Source: Nocardioides sp. JS614 (GTDB taxonomy: Bacteria; Actinomycetota; Actinomycetes; Propionibacteriales; Nocardioidaceae). Taken from it: 64,000 nt of DNA. The notes below the pieces were generated by a model. The model was not told where the DNA came from and did not search any database. It saw only the letters and a list, made by a program, of their open reading frames with translations. Positions 9,924 through 20,817 of this stretch are shown here, piece by piece. The stretch covers positions 4,588,001-4,652,000 of the forward strand of contig NC_008699.1 in the NCBI RefSeq assembly GCF_000015265.1, read 5' to 3'. The position numbers and the translations under genes were made by a program. The stretch's first letter is position 1. Each line of letters begins with the position of its first letter.

Positions 9924-10406
9924 TCAGCCGTCCAGGTCGCCGTCGGGGTCGCCGTCGGGGTCGCCGTCCGGGTCGCCGAGGAGCTCGTCGTACGCCGTCC
10001 GGCTGGAGTCCCGCAGGAACTGCGCGCACCGCTCCCACTCCGCGGTCTCGCCGATCTGGCGAGCGGCCAGCGCCAGCAGCCCCAGCGACTGGAGGAAGCC
10101 GCGGTTGGGCTCGTGCTCCCACGGCACCGGCCCGTGGCCCTTCCAGCCGTTGCGGCGCAGCTGGTCCAGGCTGCGGTGGTAGCCGACCCGGGCGTAGGCG
10201 TAGACGGTGACCAGGTCGTCGAGGTCCTCGGTCTGGTCGGCGAGGAGCAGGCCGAGGGTCGCCCAGGCGATCGGCGACTCCGGGTGCCGGCGGACCACCT
10301 CCATCACGTCGGCACCCTCGACGAGCTCGGCCGCCGCCGGGTCCTCGGGAAGGTGGATCGGCGGCGGGCCCGCCATCAGGTCTGCACCGGGCGTCAACGA
10401 GTTCAT
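9924..10406 (-). CDS. DUF3151 family protein
   Basis: A 160-residue protein of the actinobacterial DUF3151 family, whose function is unknown. The family hallmark is the stretch with AYARVGYHRSLDQLRR and GWKGHGPVPWEHEPNRGFL, followed by ERCAQFLRDSSR. I chose the ATG at 10406 (MNSLTPGADLMAGPPP), since the open frame upstream overlaps the divergent transporter and is not family-like. The C-terminus ends in an acidic GDPD repeat (about 17 residues) that is absent from most family members as I know them. It lies directly upstream of lysS and is divergent from the MFS gene with 31 bases between starts. Confidence 0.88.
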   Translation of the reverse strand: MNSLTPGADLMAGPPPIHLPEDPAAAELVEGADVMEVVRRHPESPIAWATLGLLLADQTEDLDDLVTVYAYARVGYHRSLDQLRRNGWKGHGPVPWEHEPNRGFLQSLGLLALAARQIGETAEWERCAQFLRDSSRTAYDELLGDPDGDPDGDPDGDLDG

Positions 10407-10437
10407 GGGTGCGATTGTCCACGGTGGGGTGTTGAGT

Positions 10438-11919
10438 GTGCTCGTGACCCGACCCGCGCCCTCGCCGGACCTGACCGCGACGTCGGAGCAGAAGGAGCCC
10501 TGGCCGGCGCTGTTCGCGCTGTGCATCGGCTTCTTCATGATCCTCGTCGACACCACGATCGTGTCGGTCGCGACCCCGGCGATCATCGAGGACCTCCGCG
10601 CCGGCGTGAACGACGTCGTCTGGGTGACCAGCGCCTACCTGCTCGCGTACGCCGTCCCCGTGCTGATCACCGGCCGACTCGGTGACCGGTTCGGGCCCAA
10701 GCGGCTCTACCTCACCGGCCTGACCGTGTTCACGCTCGCCTCGCTGTGGTGCGGGCTGACCGGCAGCATCGAGATGCTGATCGCCGCCCGCGTGCTCCAG
10801 GGCGTCGGCGCCTCGATGATGACCCCGCAGACGATGGCGATCATCACCCGGATCTTCCCGGCCCACCGCCGCGGCTCGGCGATGGCGCTGTGGGGCGCGA
10901 CCGCGGGCGTCGCGACCCTGGTCGGCCCGATCCTCGGCGGGGTCCTGGTCGACGGGCTCGGGTGGGAGTGGATCTTCTTCATCAACGTCCCGGTCGGCCT
11001 GATCGGGTTCGTGCTCGCGGTGCGGCTGGTGCCGCGGCTCGAGACGCACGCCCACCGCTTCGACTGGGTGGGCGTCGCGCTCAGCGGCGTGGGCATGTTC
11101 CTGCTGGTCTTCGGGATCCAGGAGGGCCACCAGTACGACTGGAACGGCGTGATCTGGACGTTGATCGGCACCGGCCTGGTCGTGCTCGGGGCCTTCGTGG
11201 TCTGGCAGGCCCGCAACCGCCGCGAGCCCCTGGTGCCCCTGGGCCTGTTCGCCGACCGCAACTTCACCCTGGCCAACGTCGCCATCTCGGTGATGGGCTT
11301 CGCGATCACCGCGATGGCCATCCCGATCATGATCTGGGCGCAGGTGGTGCGCGGGCTCAGCCCGACGCGCTCGGCGCTGCTGCTGGTGCCGATGGCGGTG
11401 ATGACGATCGCGCTGGCCCGCAACGTGGGCAGGCTGACGGACCGGGTCCACCCCCGGCAGCTCACCAGCTTCGGGTTCGCCTGCATCGTCGCGTCTCTGG
11501 TGTGGCTCTCGGTGCTGATGACTCCCGACACCTCGATCTGGTGGCTGGTGCCGGCGATGGTGCTGCTCGGCATCGGCAACGCCTGCGTCTGGGCGCCCAA
11601 CAGCGCCACCGCCACCCGCAACCTGCCGATGCGGCTGGCCGGCGCCGGCTCCGGGGTCTACAACGCCACCCGCCAGGTCGGGGCCGTGCTCGGCTCGGCC
11701 GCGATCGCGGTGCTGATGGACGCGCGGCTGTCCGCCGAGGGGCTCCCGCCGTTCACGGGCGCGGGCGGTGACGGCGGCCCGGTCACGCTGCCGCCGGCGG
11801 TGGCCGACCACTTCAGCCAGGCGATGGCGACCTCGATGCTGCTGCCGGCCGCGGTGCTGGTCCTCGGCTTCGTGGCCGTGCTGTTCTTCGAGCGACCCCA
11901 GCACGCCGGCTTCGAATGA
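10438..11919 (+). CDS. MFS drug exporter, DHA2 family
   Basis: A 14-helix major facilitator protein of about 493 residues, likely a proton-driven multidrug exporter. The first helix FALCIGFFMILVDTTIV is followed by the motif A-like GRLGDRFGPKRLYL, then motif C-like GATAGVATLVGPILGG and FFINVPVG, all DHA2 hallmarks. The start is uncertain: GTG at 10438 or two codons later at 10444. Upstream GTG/ATG codons overlap the DUF3151 gene and add no transporter-like sequence. No adjacent TetR or MarR regulator is present. A strong hairpin follows the stop. Confidence 0.88.
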   Translation: MLVTRPAPSPDLTATSEQKEPWPALFALCIGFFMILVDTTIVSVATPAIIEDLRAGVNDVVWVTSAYLLAYAVPVLITGRLGDRFGPKRLYLTGLTVFTLASLWCGLTGSIEMLIAARVLQGVGASMMTPQTMAIITRIFPAHRRGSAMALWGATAGVATLVGPILGGVLVDGLGWEWIFFINVPVGLIGFVLAVRLVPRLETHAHRFDWVGVALSGVGMFLLVFGIQEGHQYDWNGVIWTLIGTGLVVLGAFVVWQARNRREPLVPLGLFADRNFTLANVAISVMGFAITAMAIPIMIWAQVVRGLSPTRSALLLVPMAVMTIALARNVGRLTDRVHPRQLTSFGFACIVASLVWLSVLMTPDTSIWWLVPAMVLLGIGNACVWAPNSATATRNLPMRLAGAGSGVYNATRQVGAVLGSAAIAVLMDARLSAEGLPPFTGAGGDGGPVTLPPAVADHFSQAMATSMLLPAAVLVLGFVAVLFFERPQHAGFE

Positions 11920-11928
11920 TCCCCGGAA

Positions 11929-11970
11929 CGTCGGACGGACGGAGCCACAGGTGGCTCCGTCCGTCCGACG
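11929..11970. terminator. Bidirectional terminator between MFS gene and fba
   Basis: Perfect 20-base arms (11929-11948 and 11951-11970) with a 2-base centre lie between the convergent MFS and fba genes. Confidence 0.8.
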
Positions 11971-11985
11971 CCTGTGCTCGGGTGG

Positions 11986-13017
11986 TCAGCCGATCGAGTG
12001 GCCCGCGGCGCGCAGGTTCTGGCACGCCTCGACGACCCGGGCGGCCATGCCGCTCTCGGCCGCCTTGCCCCAGGCCCGCGGGTCGTACATCTTCTTGTTG
12101 CCGACCTCGCCGTCGATCTTGAGGACGCCGTCGTAGTTCTGGAACATGTGCGTCGCCACCGGGCGAGTGAACGCGTACTGGGTGTCGGTGTCGACGTTCA
12201 TCTTCACCACGCCGTAGTCGACGGCGGCGCCGATCTCCTCGGCCGTCGAGCCGGACCCGCCGTGGAAGACCAGGTCGAAGGGCTTCGAGCCCGCGGCCAG
12301 GCCGAGCTTCTCGGCGACGGCCTCCTGGGCCGCCTTGAGGATCTCCGGGCGGAGCTTGACGTTGCCCGGCTTGTAGACGCCGTGCACGTTGCCGAAGGTC
12401 AGCGCGGTCATGTAGCGGCCGTTCTCGCCGGCGCCCAGGGCCGCGACGGTCGCCAGCGCGTCCTCGGGGGTGGTGTAGAGCTTGTCGTTGATCTCGCCGA
12501 CGACACCGTCCTCCTCGCCGCCCACGACGCCGATCTCGACCTCGAGGATGATGTGCGCGGCCGCGCACTTGGCCAGGAGCTCCTCGGCGATCTGGAGGTT
12601 CTCGTCGAGCGGTACGGCGGAGCCGTCCCACATGTGCGACTGGAACAGCGGGGCCTCGCCGCGGGCGACGCGCTCGGCGGAGATGTCGAGCAGCGGGCGC
12701 ACGAAGCCGTCCAGCTTGCCCTTGGGGCAGTGGTCGGTGTGCAGCGCGACGTTGATCGGGTAGTTCTTCGCGACCTCGGCGGCGTAGGCGGCGAACGCGA
12801 CGGAGCCGGTGACCATGTTCTTGATCGTCGGTCCGGAGAAGTACTCCGCGCCGCCGGTCGAGACCTGGATGATCCCGTCGGACCCGGCGTCGGCGAAGCC
12901 CTGGAGCGCCGCGTTGAGGGTCTGCGACGACGAGACGTTGATGGCCGGGAACGCGAACGCGTTCTTCTTGGCCGCCTCCAGCATCTCGGCGTACTTCTCG
13001 GGGGTGGCGATGGGCAT
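11986..13017 (-). CDS. fba: Fructose-bisphosphate aldolase, class II
   Basis: Zn-dependent aldolase of glycolysis and gluconeogenesis, cleaving fructose 1,6-bisphosphate. Zn ligands are visible in ALHTDHCPKG (His96), in FGNVHGVYKPG and in VFHGGSGST; MNVDTDTQYAF near the end completes the active site. The 343 residues match actinobacterial class IIA enzymes. The ATG at 13017 has a GAGGAG ribosome-binding site about 6 bases upstream. The 167-base region up to the SLOG gene holds a small GGCCCG/CGGGCC hairpin (13095-13112) and both divergent promoters. Confidence 0.97.
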   Translation of the reverse strand: MPIATPEKYAEMLEAAKKNAFAFPAINVSSSQTLNAALQGFADAGSDGIIQVSTGGAEYFSGPTIKNMVTGSVAFAAYAAEVAKNYPINVALHTDHCPKGKLDGFVRPLLDISAERVARGEAPLFQSHMWDGSAVPLDENLQIAEELLAKCAAAHIILEVEIGVVGGEEDGVVGEINDKLYTTPEDALATVAALGAGENGRYMTALTFGNVHGVYKPGNVKLRPEILKAAQEAVAEKLGLAAGSKPFDLVFHGGSGSTAEEIGAAVDYGVVKMNVDTDTQYAFTRPVATHMFQNYDGVLKIDGEVGNKKMYDPRAWGKAAESGMAARVVEACQNLRAAGHSIG

Positions 13018-13172
13018 GCGGACTCCTCGTACGAACGGCTGAACGGATCGTCTTCGACCCTAGTGCCTGCCCGAAGGCGCCCGTAGGGACCTCTGGCCCG
13101 TGATACCGGGCCGTGCTGCTGGCCGCGCGGGACGGGTCCCGGCGTGGCTGAACCCGGGCACCGCGGTGAACG

Positions 13173-13178
13173 TAGCGT
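13173..13178 (+). promoter_or_regulatory. -10 box for leaderless SLOG gene
   Basis: TAGCGT ends 6 bases before the ATG at 13185. Confidence 0.45.
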
Positions 13179-13184
13179 GAGGGC

Positions 13185-13655
13185 ATGAGCCTCACTCGGC
13201 GGTACGTCGCCGTGGTCGGCCCGGCCGACGGCGCCCGACCCACGGACCTCGAGCACGCCGAGGCCGTGGGCCGGATGCTGGCCGAGCACGGTGCGATCGT
13301 GCTCACGGGCGGACACCACGGGGTGATGGGCGCCGCGGCCCGGGGGGCACGGACCGGCGGCGGGACCGCCATCGGGCTGATGCCGGGGACCGACCGGTCG
13401 GCGGGTTCGCAGGAGCACACGTTCCTCCTGCCGACCGGGCTCGGCGAGCTGCGCAACGGGCTGCTGGTGCGGGCCGCCGACGCGGTCGTGGCCGTCGGCT
13501 GCAGCTGGGGCACGCTGAGCGAGATCGCCCTGGCCCGCCGCACCGGGGTGCCGCTGGTGCTCATCGACCCCTGGGAGCTGCCCCACGACGCCGGGACCAT
13601 CGTCGACGGACCCGAGGCCGCCGTCGAGGCGCTCGGGCGACTGCTGCCGCGCTGA
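13185..13655 (+). CDS. SLOG/TIGR00725-type Rossmann-fold protein
   Basis: A 156-residue cytoplasmic protein of the SLOG superfamily (related to LOG cytokinin-activating and molybdenum-cofactor carrier proteins), probably binding a nucleotide or nucleotide-like ligand. It starts RRYVAVVGPADG, has TGGHHGVMGAAARGA as the nucleotide-binding loop, and the late motif GCSWGTLSEIALARRTGVP, which matches the family GTxxEI signature. The true substrate is unknown. It converges on the methyltransferase gene with 19 bases between stops. A TAGCGT box 6 bases upstream suggests a leaderless transcript and supports the ATG start. Confidence 0.75.
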   Translation: MSLTRRYVAVVGPADGARPTDLEHAEAVGRMLAEHGAIVLTGGHHGVMGAAARGARTGGGTAIGLMPGTDRSAGSQEHTFLLPTGLGELRNGLLVRAADAVVAVGCSWGTLSEIALARRTGVPLVLIDPWELPHDAGTIVDGPEAAVEALGRLLPR

Positions 13656-13674
13656 CCTCCGCGTCGGCCTGGCC

Positions 13675-14385
13675 TCAGCCGCGCCAGACCCCGCCGTCCG
13701 ACCGGCCCCCGGACAGGTCGGCGTACGCCCGCACCCACGCGTGCATGGCGATCGCGGCGGCCGCGGAGGCGTTGATGGAGCGGGTCGAGCCGAACTGCGC
13801 GATCGAGAACGTGCCGTCGCAGGCCTCCCGGGCGGTCTCGGAGAGGCCCGGCCCCTCCTGCCCGAACAGGAAGCACACCCGGCGCGGCACCTCGGTCGTC
13901 TCCAGGTGGGCCGAGCCCGGCAGGTTGTCGATGCCGTGCAGCGCGACCGGGCCGCCGGGGTGTTCGTGCAGGTAGCCGGCCAGCGCCTCGACCGTCGGGT
14001 GGTGCCGGACGTGCTGGTACCGGTCGGTCACCATCGCGCCGCGGCGGTTCCACCGCCGGTTCCCCACGATGTGCACCTCCGCCGCCAAGAAGGCGTTCGC
14101 GGTGCGCACGATCGTCCCGATGTTGAAGTCGTGCTGCCAGTTCTCGATGGCCACGTGGAAGTCGTGCCGCCGGGTGTCCAGGTCGGCGACGATCGCCTCG
14201 ACCGACCAGTACCGGTAGCGGTCGACCACGTTGCGCCGGTCGCCGGCCGCGAGCAGCGCGGCGTCGTACTGCGCCCCGGTCGGCCACTCCCCCCGCCAGG
14301 GGCCGACGCCGACCTCGGGTGGCCCGTGGGGCATCGGGTCGTACGGCGCGCGCTCCTCCACAGCGGGTAACGGTACGGCGAACAC
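13675..14385 (-). CDS. SpoU/TrmH family RNA methyltransferase
   Basis: A SAM-dependent 2'-O-ribose methyltransferase (SPOUT fold) acting on tRNA or rRNA. The three SpoU motifs are present: motif 1 NWQHDFNIGTIVRTAN, motif 2 FLFGQEGPGLS and motif 3 SIAQFGSTRSINASAAAAIA, which form the knotted SAM site. The 236 residues are normal for the family. The GTG at 14385 gives MFAVPLPAVEERAPYDP; a start further in cannot be excluded. It is divergent from the DedA gene, with 47 bases between starts. The specific RNA target cannot be told from sequence. Confidence 0.9.
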   Translation of the reverse strand: MFAVPLPAVEERAPYDPMPHGPPEVGVGPWRGEWPTGAQYDAALLAAGDRRNVVDRYRYWSVEAIVADLDTRRHDFHVAIENWQHDFNIGTIVRTANAFLAAEVHIVGNRRWNRRGAMVTDRYQHVRHHPTVEALAGYLHEHPGGPVALHGIDNLPGSAHLETTEVPRRVCFLFGQEGPGLSETAREACDGTFSIAQFGSTRSINASAAAAIAMHAWVRAYADLSGGRSDGGVWRG

Positions 14386-14420
14386 TTCGCGTTCGGCGCC
14401 GGGGCTCAGGACCCGCCAGG

Positions 14421-14426
14421 TACCGT
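14421..14426 (+). promoter_or_regulatory. -10 box for leaderless DedA gene
   Basis: TACCGT ends 6 bases before the GTG at 14433 (9 before the following ATG), so GTG is the likelier start. Confidence 0.4.
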
Positions 14427-14432
14427 TGCTGC

Positions 14433-15176
14433 GTGATGAGCGTCCTCCCTGGGCAGTCGATGCTGCTCGGCATGGACTGGATGGACCCGAACTGGCTCCT
14501 GGACCAGTTCGGCGTGGAGTTCTACTGGATCAGCCTGCTGATCATCTTCGTCGAGTGCGGGCTGTTCTTCCCTTTCCTGCCCGGTGACACCCTGCTGTTC
14601 GCGCTGGGGCTGTTCCTCAACGCCGAGCGGATCGACATGTTCCCCGGCGGTCCCGTGGTCGAGCTGGTCATCGCCGCGGTGCTGCTGAGCGCGGCGGCCT
14701 TCCTCGGGAACGTCGCCGGCTACGAGATCGGCCGCGCGATCGGGCCGCCGCTCTACCACCGCGAGGGCCGGCTGCTGAAGAAGAAGTACTTCGACCAGAC
14801 CCACGCCTTCTTCGAGCGGCACGGCAACAAGGCCCTGGTCATCGGCCGGTTCGTGCCGTTCGTGCGCACGTTCATCACGGTCGTCGCGGGCGTGACCCGG
14901 ATGGAGCGGCGCCGGTTCTTCCTGTGGAGCGCGGTCGGCGCGGTGCTGTGGGTGCTGAGCATCCTGATGCTCGGCTTCACCCTGGGCGGGGTGTTCCCGA
15001 CCCTGGGCGAGAACATCGACAAGACGCTGATCGCCATCCTCGCCTTCACCGTGGTGCCGATCGCCTACGAGTGGTGGCGGCACCGGCGTACGGCGAGCCG
15101 GCGCGGCGACGACCGGGACGGCGACGGCGTGCCCGACCTCGACATCACCGGCGTGGACGCGACCCGTCGCGACTGA
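14433..15176 (+). CDS. DedA family membrane protein
   Basis: A polytopic membrane protein of the DedA/Tvp38 (VTT) family, about 247 residues; characterised members act as undecaprenyl-phosphate or phospholipid translocases. The signature ECGLFFPFLPGDTLLFALG is near residue 45, followed by GNVAGYEIGRAIG and the re-entrant-loop motif GRFVPFVRTFITVVAGVTRM. Four to six hydrophobic helices are visible. The C-terminal tail is charged (RRTASRRGDDRDGDG). The GTG at 14433 (or ATG at 14436) is chosen by a leaderless -10 box. It converges on pyrE. Confidence 0.92.
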   Translation: MMSVLPGQSMLLGMDWMDPNWLLDQFGVEFYWISLLIIFVECGLFFPFLPGDTLLFALGLFLNAERIDMFPGGPVVELVIAAVLLSAAAFLGNVAGYEIGRAIGPPLYHREGRLLKKKYFDQTHAFFERHGNKALVIGRFVPFVRTFITVVAGVTRMERRRFFLWSAVGAVLWVLSILMLGFTLGGVFPTLGENIDKTLIAILAFTVVPIAYEWWRHRRTASRRGDDRDGDGVPDLDITGVDATRRD

Positions 15177-15184
15177 TCACGCCA

Positions 15185-15208
15185 CCGGCCCAGCAGCCGG
15201 CCCAGCAG
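15185..15208. repeat. 12-base tandem repeat between dedA-like gene and pyrE
   Basis: Two perfect copies of CCGGCCCAGCAG, followed by a partial third, in the 48-base gap between the convergent genes. Each copy can form a small CCGGC/GCCGG hairpin, so it may act as a weak terminator. Confidence 0.5.
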
Positions 15209-15224
15209 CCGGCCGGACGAGCCC

Positions 15225-15764
15225 TCAGGCGCCGGCCTCGCGAGCCGCGTCCAGCTCGGCCTTCGTGAGGACCGGGCGCACCTCGAGGCCGACGTCGGCG
15301 AGCGGGTGCTCGCCGGCCGGGCTGCGGTCGATGGCGCAGACCACGACGTCGACCTCCGCGCCGGCGGCGCGCAGGGCCCGGGTGGCGTCACGGACCGCTC
15401 CGCCGGTGGTGATCACGTCCTCGATCAGGGTGACCCGCCGGCCCGCGACGTCCGGGCCCTCGGCGAGCTTGCAGGTGCCGTACTCCTTGGCCTTCTTGCG
15501 GACGTAGAGGGCGGGTCGGCCGGTCAGGCTGCTGACCATCGTGGCGATCGGCACCCCGCCGAGCTCGAGGCCGCCGAGCAGGTCGGTGCCGTCCGGCAGC
15601 AGCCCGACCATCTCGCGGGCCACCCGGAGCAGTAGCTGGGGGTCGGCCTCGAACAGGTACTTGTCGAAGTACTCGGTCGCCTGCTGACCCGACCGCAGGG
15701 TGAACTGTCCGGTCAGGCGGCAGACGGCGTCGATGTCAGCGGCGAGCGTCGCGTCCAGGGTCAC
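15225..15764 (-). CDS. pyrE: Orotate phosphoribosyltransferase
   Basis: Cytoplasmic enzyme of pyrimidine synthesis that transfers orotate to PRPP. The PRPP-binding signature VTLIEDVITTGGAV is at about residues 111-124, and the catalytic loop KAKEYGTCK precedes it. At 179 residues it is the short actinobacterial form. The GTG at 15764 lies 6 bases after a TAGGGT box on the same strand, so the mRNA is probably leaderless. It is divergent from the aminotransferase with only 43 bases between starts. Confidence 0.95.
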   Translation of the reverse strand: MTLDATLAADIDAVCRLTGQFTLRSGQQATEYFDKYLFEADPQLLLRVAREMVGLLPDGTDLLGGLELGGVPIATMVSSLTGRPALYVRKKAKEYGTCKLAEGPDVAGRRVTLIEDVITTGGAVRDATRALRAAGAEVDVVVCAIDRSPAGEHPLADVGLEVRPVLTKAELDAAREAGA

Positions 15765-15770
15765 GGCCGA

Positions 15771-15800
15771 ACCCTAGCCCGAGACGGCGCCGACTAGGGT
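15771..15800. promoter_or_regulatory. Back-to-back leaderless promoters of pyrE and the aminotransferase
   Basis: TAGGGT occurs on the minus strand (15776-15771), 6 bases before the pyrE GTG, and on the plus strand (15795-15800), 7 bases before the aminotransferase ATG. The boxes are 18 bases apart, so each promoter's -35 region would fall on the other's -10 box. The two genes cannot easily be transcribed at the same moment. Confidence 0.6.
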
Positions 15801-15807
15801 CGGCCAC

Positions 15808-16965
15808 ATGCTCGCCCACCGCCTCGAGGGGATCCCGCCCACGATCTTCACGGAGATGTCGGCGCTCGCCGTCCGCACCCGGTCGGTCAACCTCGGCCAG
15901 GGCTTCCCCGACGTGGACGGCCCACCGGCGGTGATCGCGCGCGCGGTGGCCGCGCTCGAGGGCGGTCACAACCAGTACGCGCCGGGACCCGGCGTCCCGG
16001 CGCTGCGCCAGGCGATCGCCCGGCACCAGCTGCGCCACTACGGCGTCGAGCTCGACCCGGACGCCCAGGTGGTGGTCACCACGGGGTGCACCGAGGGGAT
16101 CGCCGCGGCGCTGCTCGGGCTGGTGGACCCCGGCGACGAGGTGGTCGTGCTCGAGCCGTACTACGACTCCTACACGGCGATGATCCAGATGGCGGGCGGC
16201 GTACGCCGTCCCGTCACACTGCGGGCGCCCGGGTTCCGCCTCGACCCCGACGAGCTGCGGGCGGCGGTCACGCCGCGGACCCGGTTCGTGCTGCTGAACT
16301 CCCCGCACAACCCCACCGGGACGGTGCTCACCCGCGCCGAGCTGCAGGCGGTCGCGGACGTCGCCATCGAGCACGACCTGGTGGTGGTCACCGACGAGGT
16401 CTACGAGCACCTCGTGTACGACGACCACGAGCACGTCCCGCTCGCGACGCTGCCGGGCATGTTCGAGCGGACGCTCACCCTCTCCAGCGCCGGGAAGTCC
16501 TACTCGTTCACCGGCTGGAAGGTCGGCTGGGCCACCGGGCCCGCCGAGCTCGTCGGGGCGGTGCTGGCGGCCAAGCAGTGGCTGACCTTCACCTCGGGAT
16601 CGCCGCTGCAGCCGGCGGTCGCCTACGCGCTCGACGAGGAGCCGGGCTTCCCCACCGAGCTGGCCGCGGAGCTGCGCGCCAAGCGCGACCTGCTCTGCGA
16701 TGGGCTGGCTCGGGTCGGGCTGGATGTCCGGGTGCCCGAGGGCACCTACTTCGCCAGCACCGACATCTCCGCCCTCGGCTGGCCGGACGCCCGGTCCTTC
16801 TGCCTCGCCCTGCCCGAGCGCGCCGGCGTGGTCGCCATCCCGACCCAGGCCTTCTACGACTCCGACGCCGGACGGCACCTGGTCCGCTGGGCGTTCTGCA
16901 AGGATTCCGAGGTCATCGAGGAGGGTCTGCGCCGCCTCGCGGCCGCCGACCTCACGGCCTCCTGA
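15808..16965 (+). CDS. PLP-dependent class I/II aminotransferase (DapC/YbdL-like)
   Basis: A 385-residue fold-type I aminotransferase. NLGQGFPDVDGPP near the N-terminus and YAPGPGVPALRQAI are typical of the kynurenine/methionine aminotransferase branch, which in mycobacteria includes a proposed N-succinyldiaminopimelate aminotransferase. PLP-binding motifs are NSPHNPTGT (Asn), TDEVYEHLVYD (Asp, Tyr) and the Schiff-base Lys in SSAGKSYSFTGWKVGW. Substrate specificity is open. A leaderless -10 box sets the ATG. A palindromic repeat starts 2 bases after the stop. Confidence 0.9.
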   Translation: MLAHRLEGIPPTIFTEMSALAVRTRSVNLGQGFPDVDGPPAVIARAVAALEGGHNQYAPGPGVPALRQAIARHQLRHYGVELDPDAQVVVTTGCTEGIAAALLGLVDPGDEVVVLEPYYDSYTAMIQMAGGVRRPVTLRAPGFRLDPDELRAAVTPRTRFVLLNSPHNPTGTVLTRAELQAVADVAIEHDLVVVTDEVYEHLVYDDHEHVPLATLPGMFERTLTLSSAGKSYSFTGWKVGWATGPAELVGAVLAAKQWLTFTSGSPLQPAVAYALDEEPGFPTELAAELRAKRDLLCDGLARVGLDVRVPEGTYFASTDISALGWPDARSFCLALPERAGVVAIPTQAFYDSDAGRHLVRWAFCKDSEVIEEGLRRLAAADLTAS

Positions 16966-16967
16966 GC

Positions 16968-17030
16968 GATACTCCCTGACGATTGCGGGGTCGATCCGCG
17001 GGCGGGACCACGCAAACGTCAGGGACTATC
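16968..17030. repeat. 63-base palindromic repeat, copy 1
   Basis: Arms of 20 bases (16968-16987 and 17011-17030; 18 of 20 pair) around a 23-base centre. It is the same element as 55599-55661: same arm sequence (GATAGTCCCTGACG...), same centre length. Its right arm supplies the TAG stop of the minus-strand membrane-protein gene (17028-17026). It also sits between convergent genes and may serve as a terminator. Confidence 0.75.
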
Positions 17031-18030
17031 GGGCGAGGAACCAGAGGCGGGTCTCGGGGCGGACCAGCAGGAGGAAGGTGCCGACCGCGGCGGCCAGGGG
17101 GACGATCAACAAGAAGCCGCCGGCGACCAGCCCGGCCAGGCAGAGCGCGGCGCTGATCCCGGCGGACACCAGCAGCACGACCCGGGCCCAGTCGATGCGA
17201 CGGTAGACGAGTGCCGCGAGCACGACCGCGGCCACGCACCACAGCACGACCACGGCGCTGATCGCGAGCGAGACACCGACCAGCATGCCGTCGGAGACGC
17301 CCTGCTCGGCCAGGTCGGGTCGCTGCCGGTGCACCTCGTCGAGGAGTGGGTCGGGGTCCAGGGCGAGCACGAGCGCGGTCAGCACCAGCCCGAGGGCGAC
17401 CAGCCCGCTGGAGATCCAGGTGAGCGCGCACGCGGCGACCACGGGCCGCGGCCGCTCCGAGGCCACTCCCGGCACCGGCCCGGTCACCGGCCCGGTCACC
17501 TGCCCGGCCGTCGGCGGCTGGGGCCAGCGTCGCTGGGACTCGTCCGCGGGTGGCCCGACCGGCGGGACCGGTCGGGCTGCCGGTGGCGCCGGCACCGCGG
17601 GTGCCTTGCCTGCGAACCACGAGCGGGACGGCTGCAGCCACAGCATCACCGCGGACGCGGCGACCACCGAGGACACGAACCCGCCGGTCACCATCCCGGC
17701 GAGGAACAGCGGGACCGCGAGCACCGTGAGCGCCAGCCGGGCGCTGCGGCTGCGCCGCAGGACCTGGTAGCCGAGGATCGCGGCCGCGGTCGCGCAGCCC
17801 GCGGCCACCATCGACACCACGCGGAGCGTCGTGATCGCGCCGTCGACGCCGATCCCGAGATCGGCGCCGGGCGGCTCGGCGAGGAAGCGCTCGACCGACT
17901 CCCGGGTCTCCAGCGTGTGCAGGCCGCCGATCCGTTCGAAGACCATCGCGACGACGATCGCCGAGCCGACCATGATCAGCCAGGCGGCCAGGGTCACCTG
18001 GCGCGGACGGGTCGGGGTCGGTCGGCTCAC
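17026..18030 (-). CDS. Multi-pass membrane protein of unknown function
   Basis: I do not recognise a family. The 334 residues show an N-terminal half with about three to four helices (AAWLIMVGSAIVVAMVF, VSMVAAGCATAAAILGYQVL, LTVLAVPLFLAGMVTGGFV), a Pro-rich cytoplasmic linker (about residues 140-190, with a short VTGPVTGPVPG repeat), and a second half with four helices. Both halves look like paired copies of a small membrane module, suggesting an internal duplication. The GTG at 18030 follows the sequence AATGAGACC. The stop codon lies inside the palindromic repeat at 16968-17030. It sits downstream of clpB on the same strand but behind a small hairpin. Confidence 0.75.
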   Translation of the reverse strand: MSRPTPTRPRQVTLAAWLIMVGSAIVVAMVFERIGGLHTLETRESVERFLAEPPGADLGIGVDGAITTLRVVSMVAAGCATAAAILGYQVLRRSRSARLALTVLAVPLFLAGMVTGGFVSSVVAASAVMLWLQPSRSWFAGKAPAVPAPPAARPVPPVGPPADESQRRWPQPPTAGQVTGPVTGPVPGVASERPRPVVAACALTWISSGLVALGLVLTALVLALDPDPLLDEVHRQRPDLAEQGVSDGMLVGVSLAISAVVVLWCVAAVVLAALVYRRIDWARVVLLVSAGISAALCLAGLVAGGFLLIVPLAAAVGTFLLLVRPETRLWFLAR

Positions 18031-18060
18031 GGTCTCATTGGATCACGCACGGACCGGTCT

Positions 18061-18077
18061 CCCCGACTCACACGGGG
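18061..18077 (-). terminator. Small hairpin after clpB
   Basis: CCCCG (18061-18065) and CGGGG (18073-18077) with a 7-base loop, 9 bases beyond the clpB stop. It is a weak candidate terminator. Confidence 0.35.
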
Positions 18078-18086
18078 TCACGCCGG

Positions 18087-20687
<2,601 letters not shown>

Positions 20688-20760
20688 GTGCGTCATTCTC
20701 CTCATGCATCGCTGCGCCGGTCATCCCTGCGCCGGCCCCACTTGATCCAACGCACCCAAA

Positions 20761-20781
20761 CTTGAGTCTGTTCCACTCAAC
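20761..20781. promoter_or_regulatory. HAIR operator for HspR upstream of clpB
   Basis: CTTGAGT-N7-ACTCAAC matches the HspR-associated inverted repeat (CTTGAGT-N7-ACTCAAG) except for the last base. It lies 74 bases before the clpB start and 37 bases before the divergent pentapeptide gene, so it could control both. Confidence 0.9.
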
Positions 20782-20817
20782 TCTGGGAAATTCTCGCAGG
20801 CCAGGGAGGATGGTCCG

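Noticed and set aside
8998..11904. 968-codon minus-strand frame across lysS, DUF3151 and the MFS gene
   Set aside because: It runs through three well-supported genes in the wrong frame and has shuffled, charged composition.
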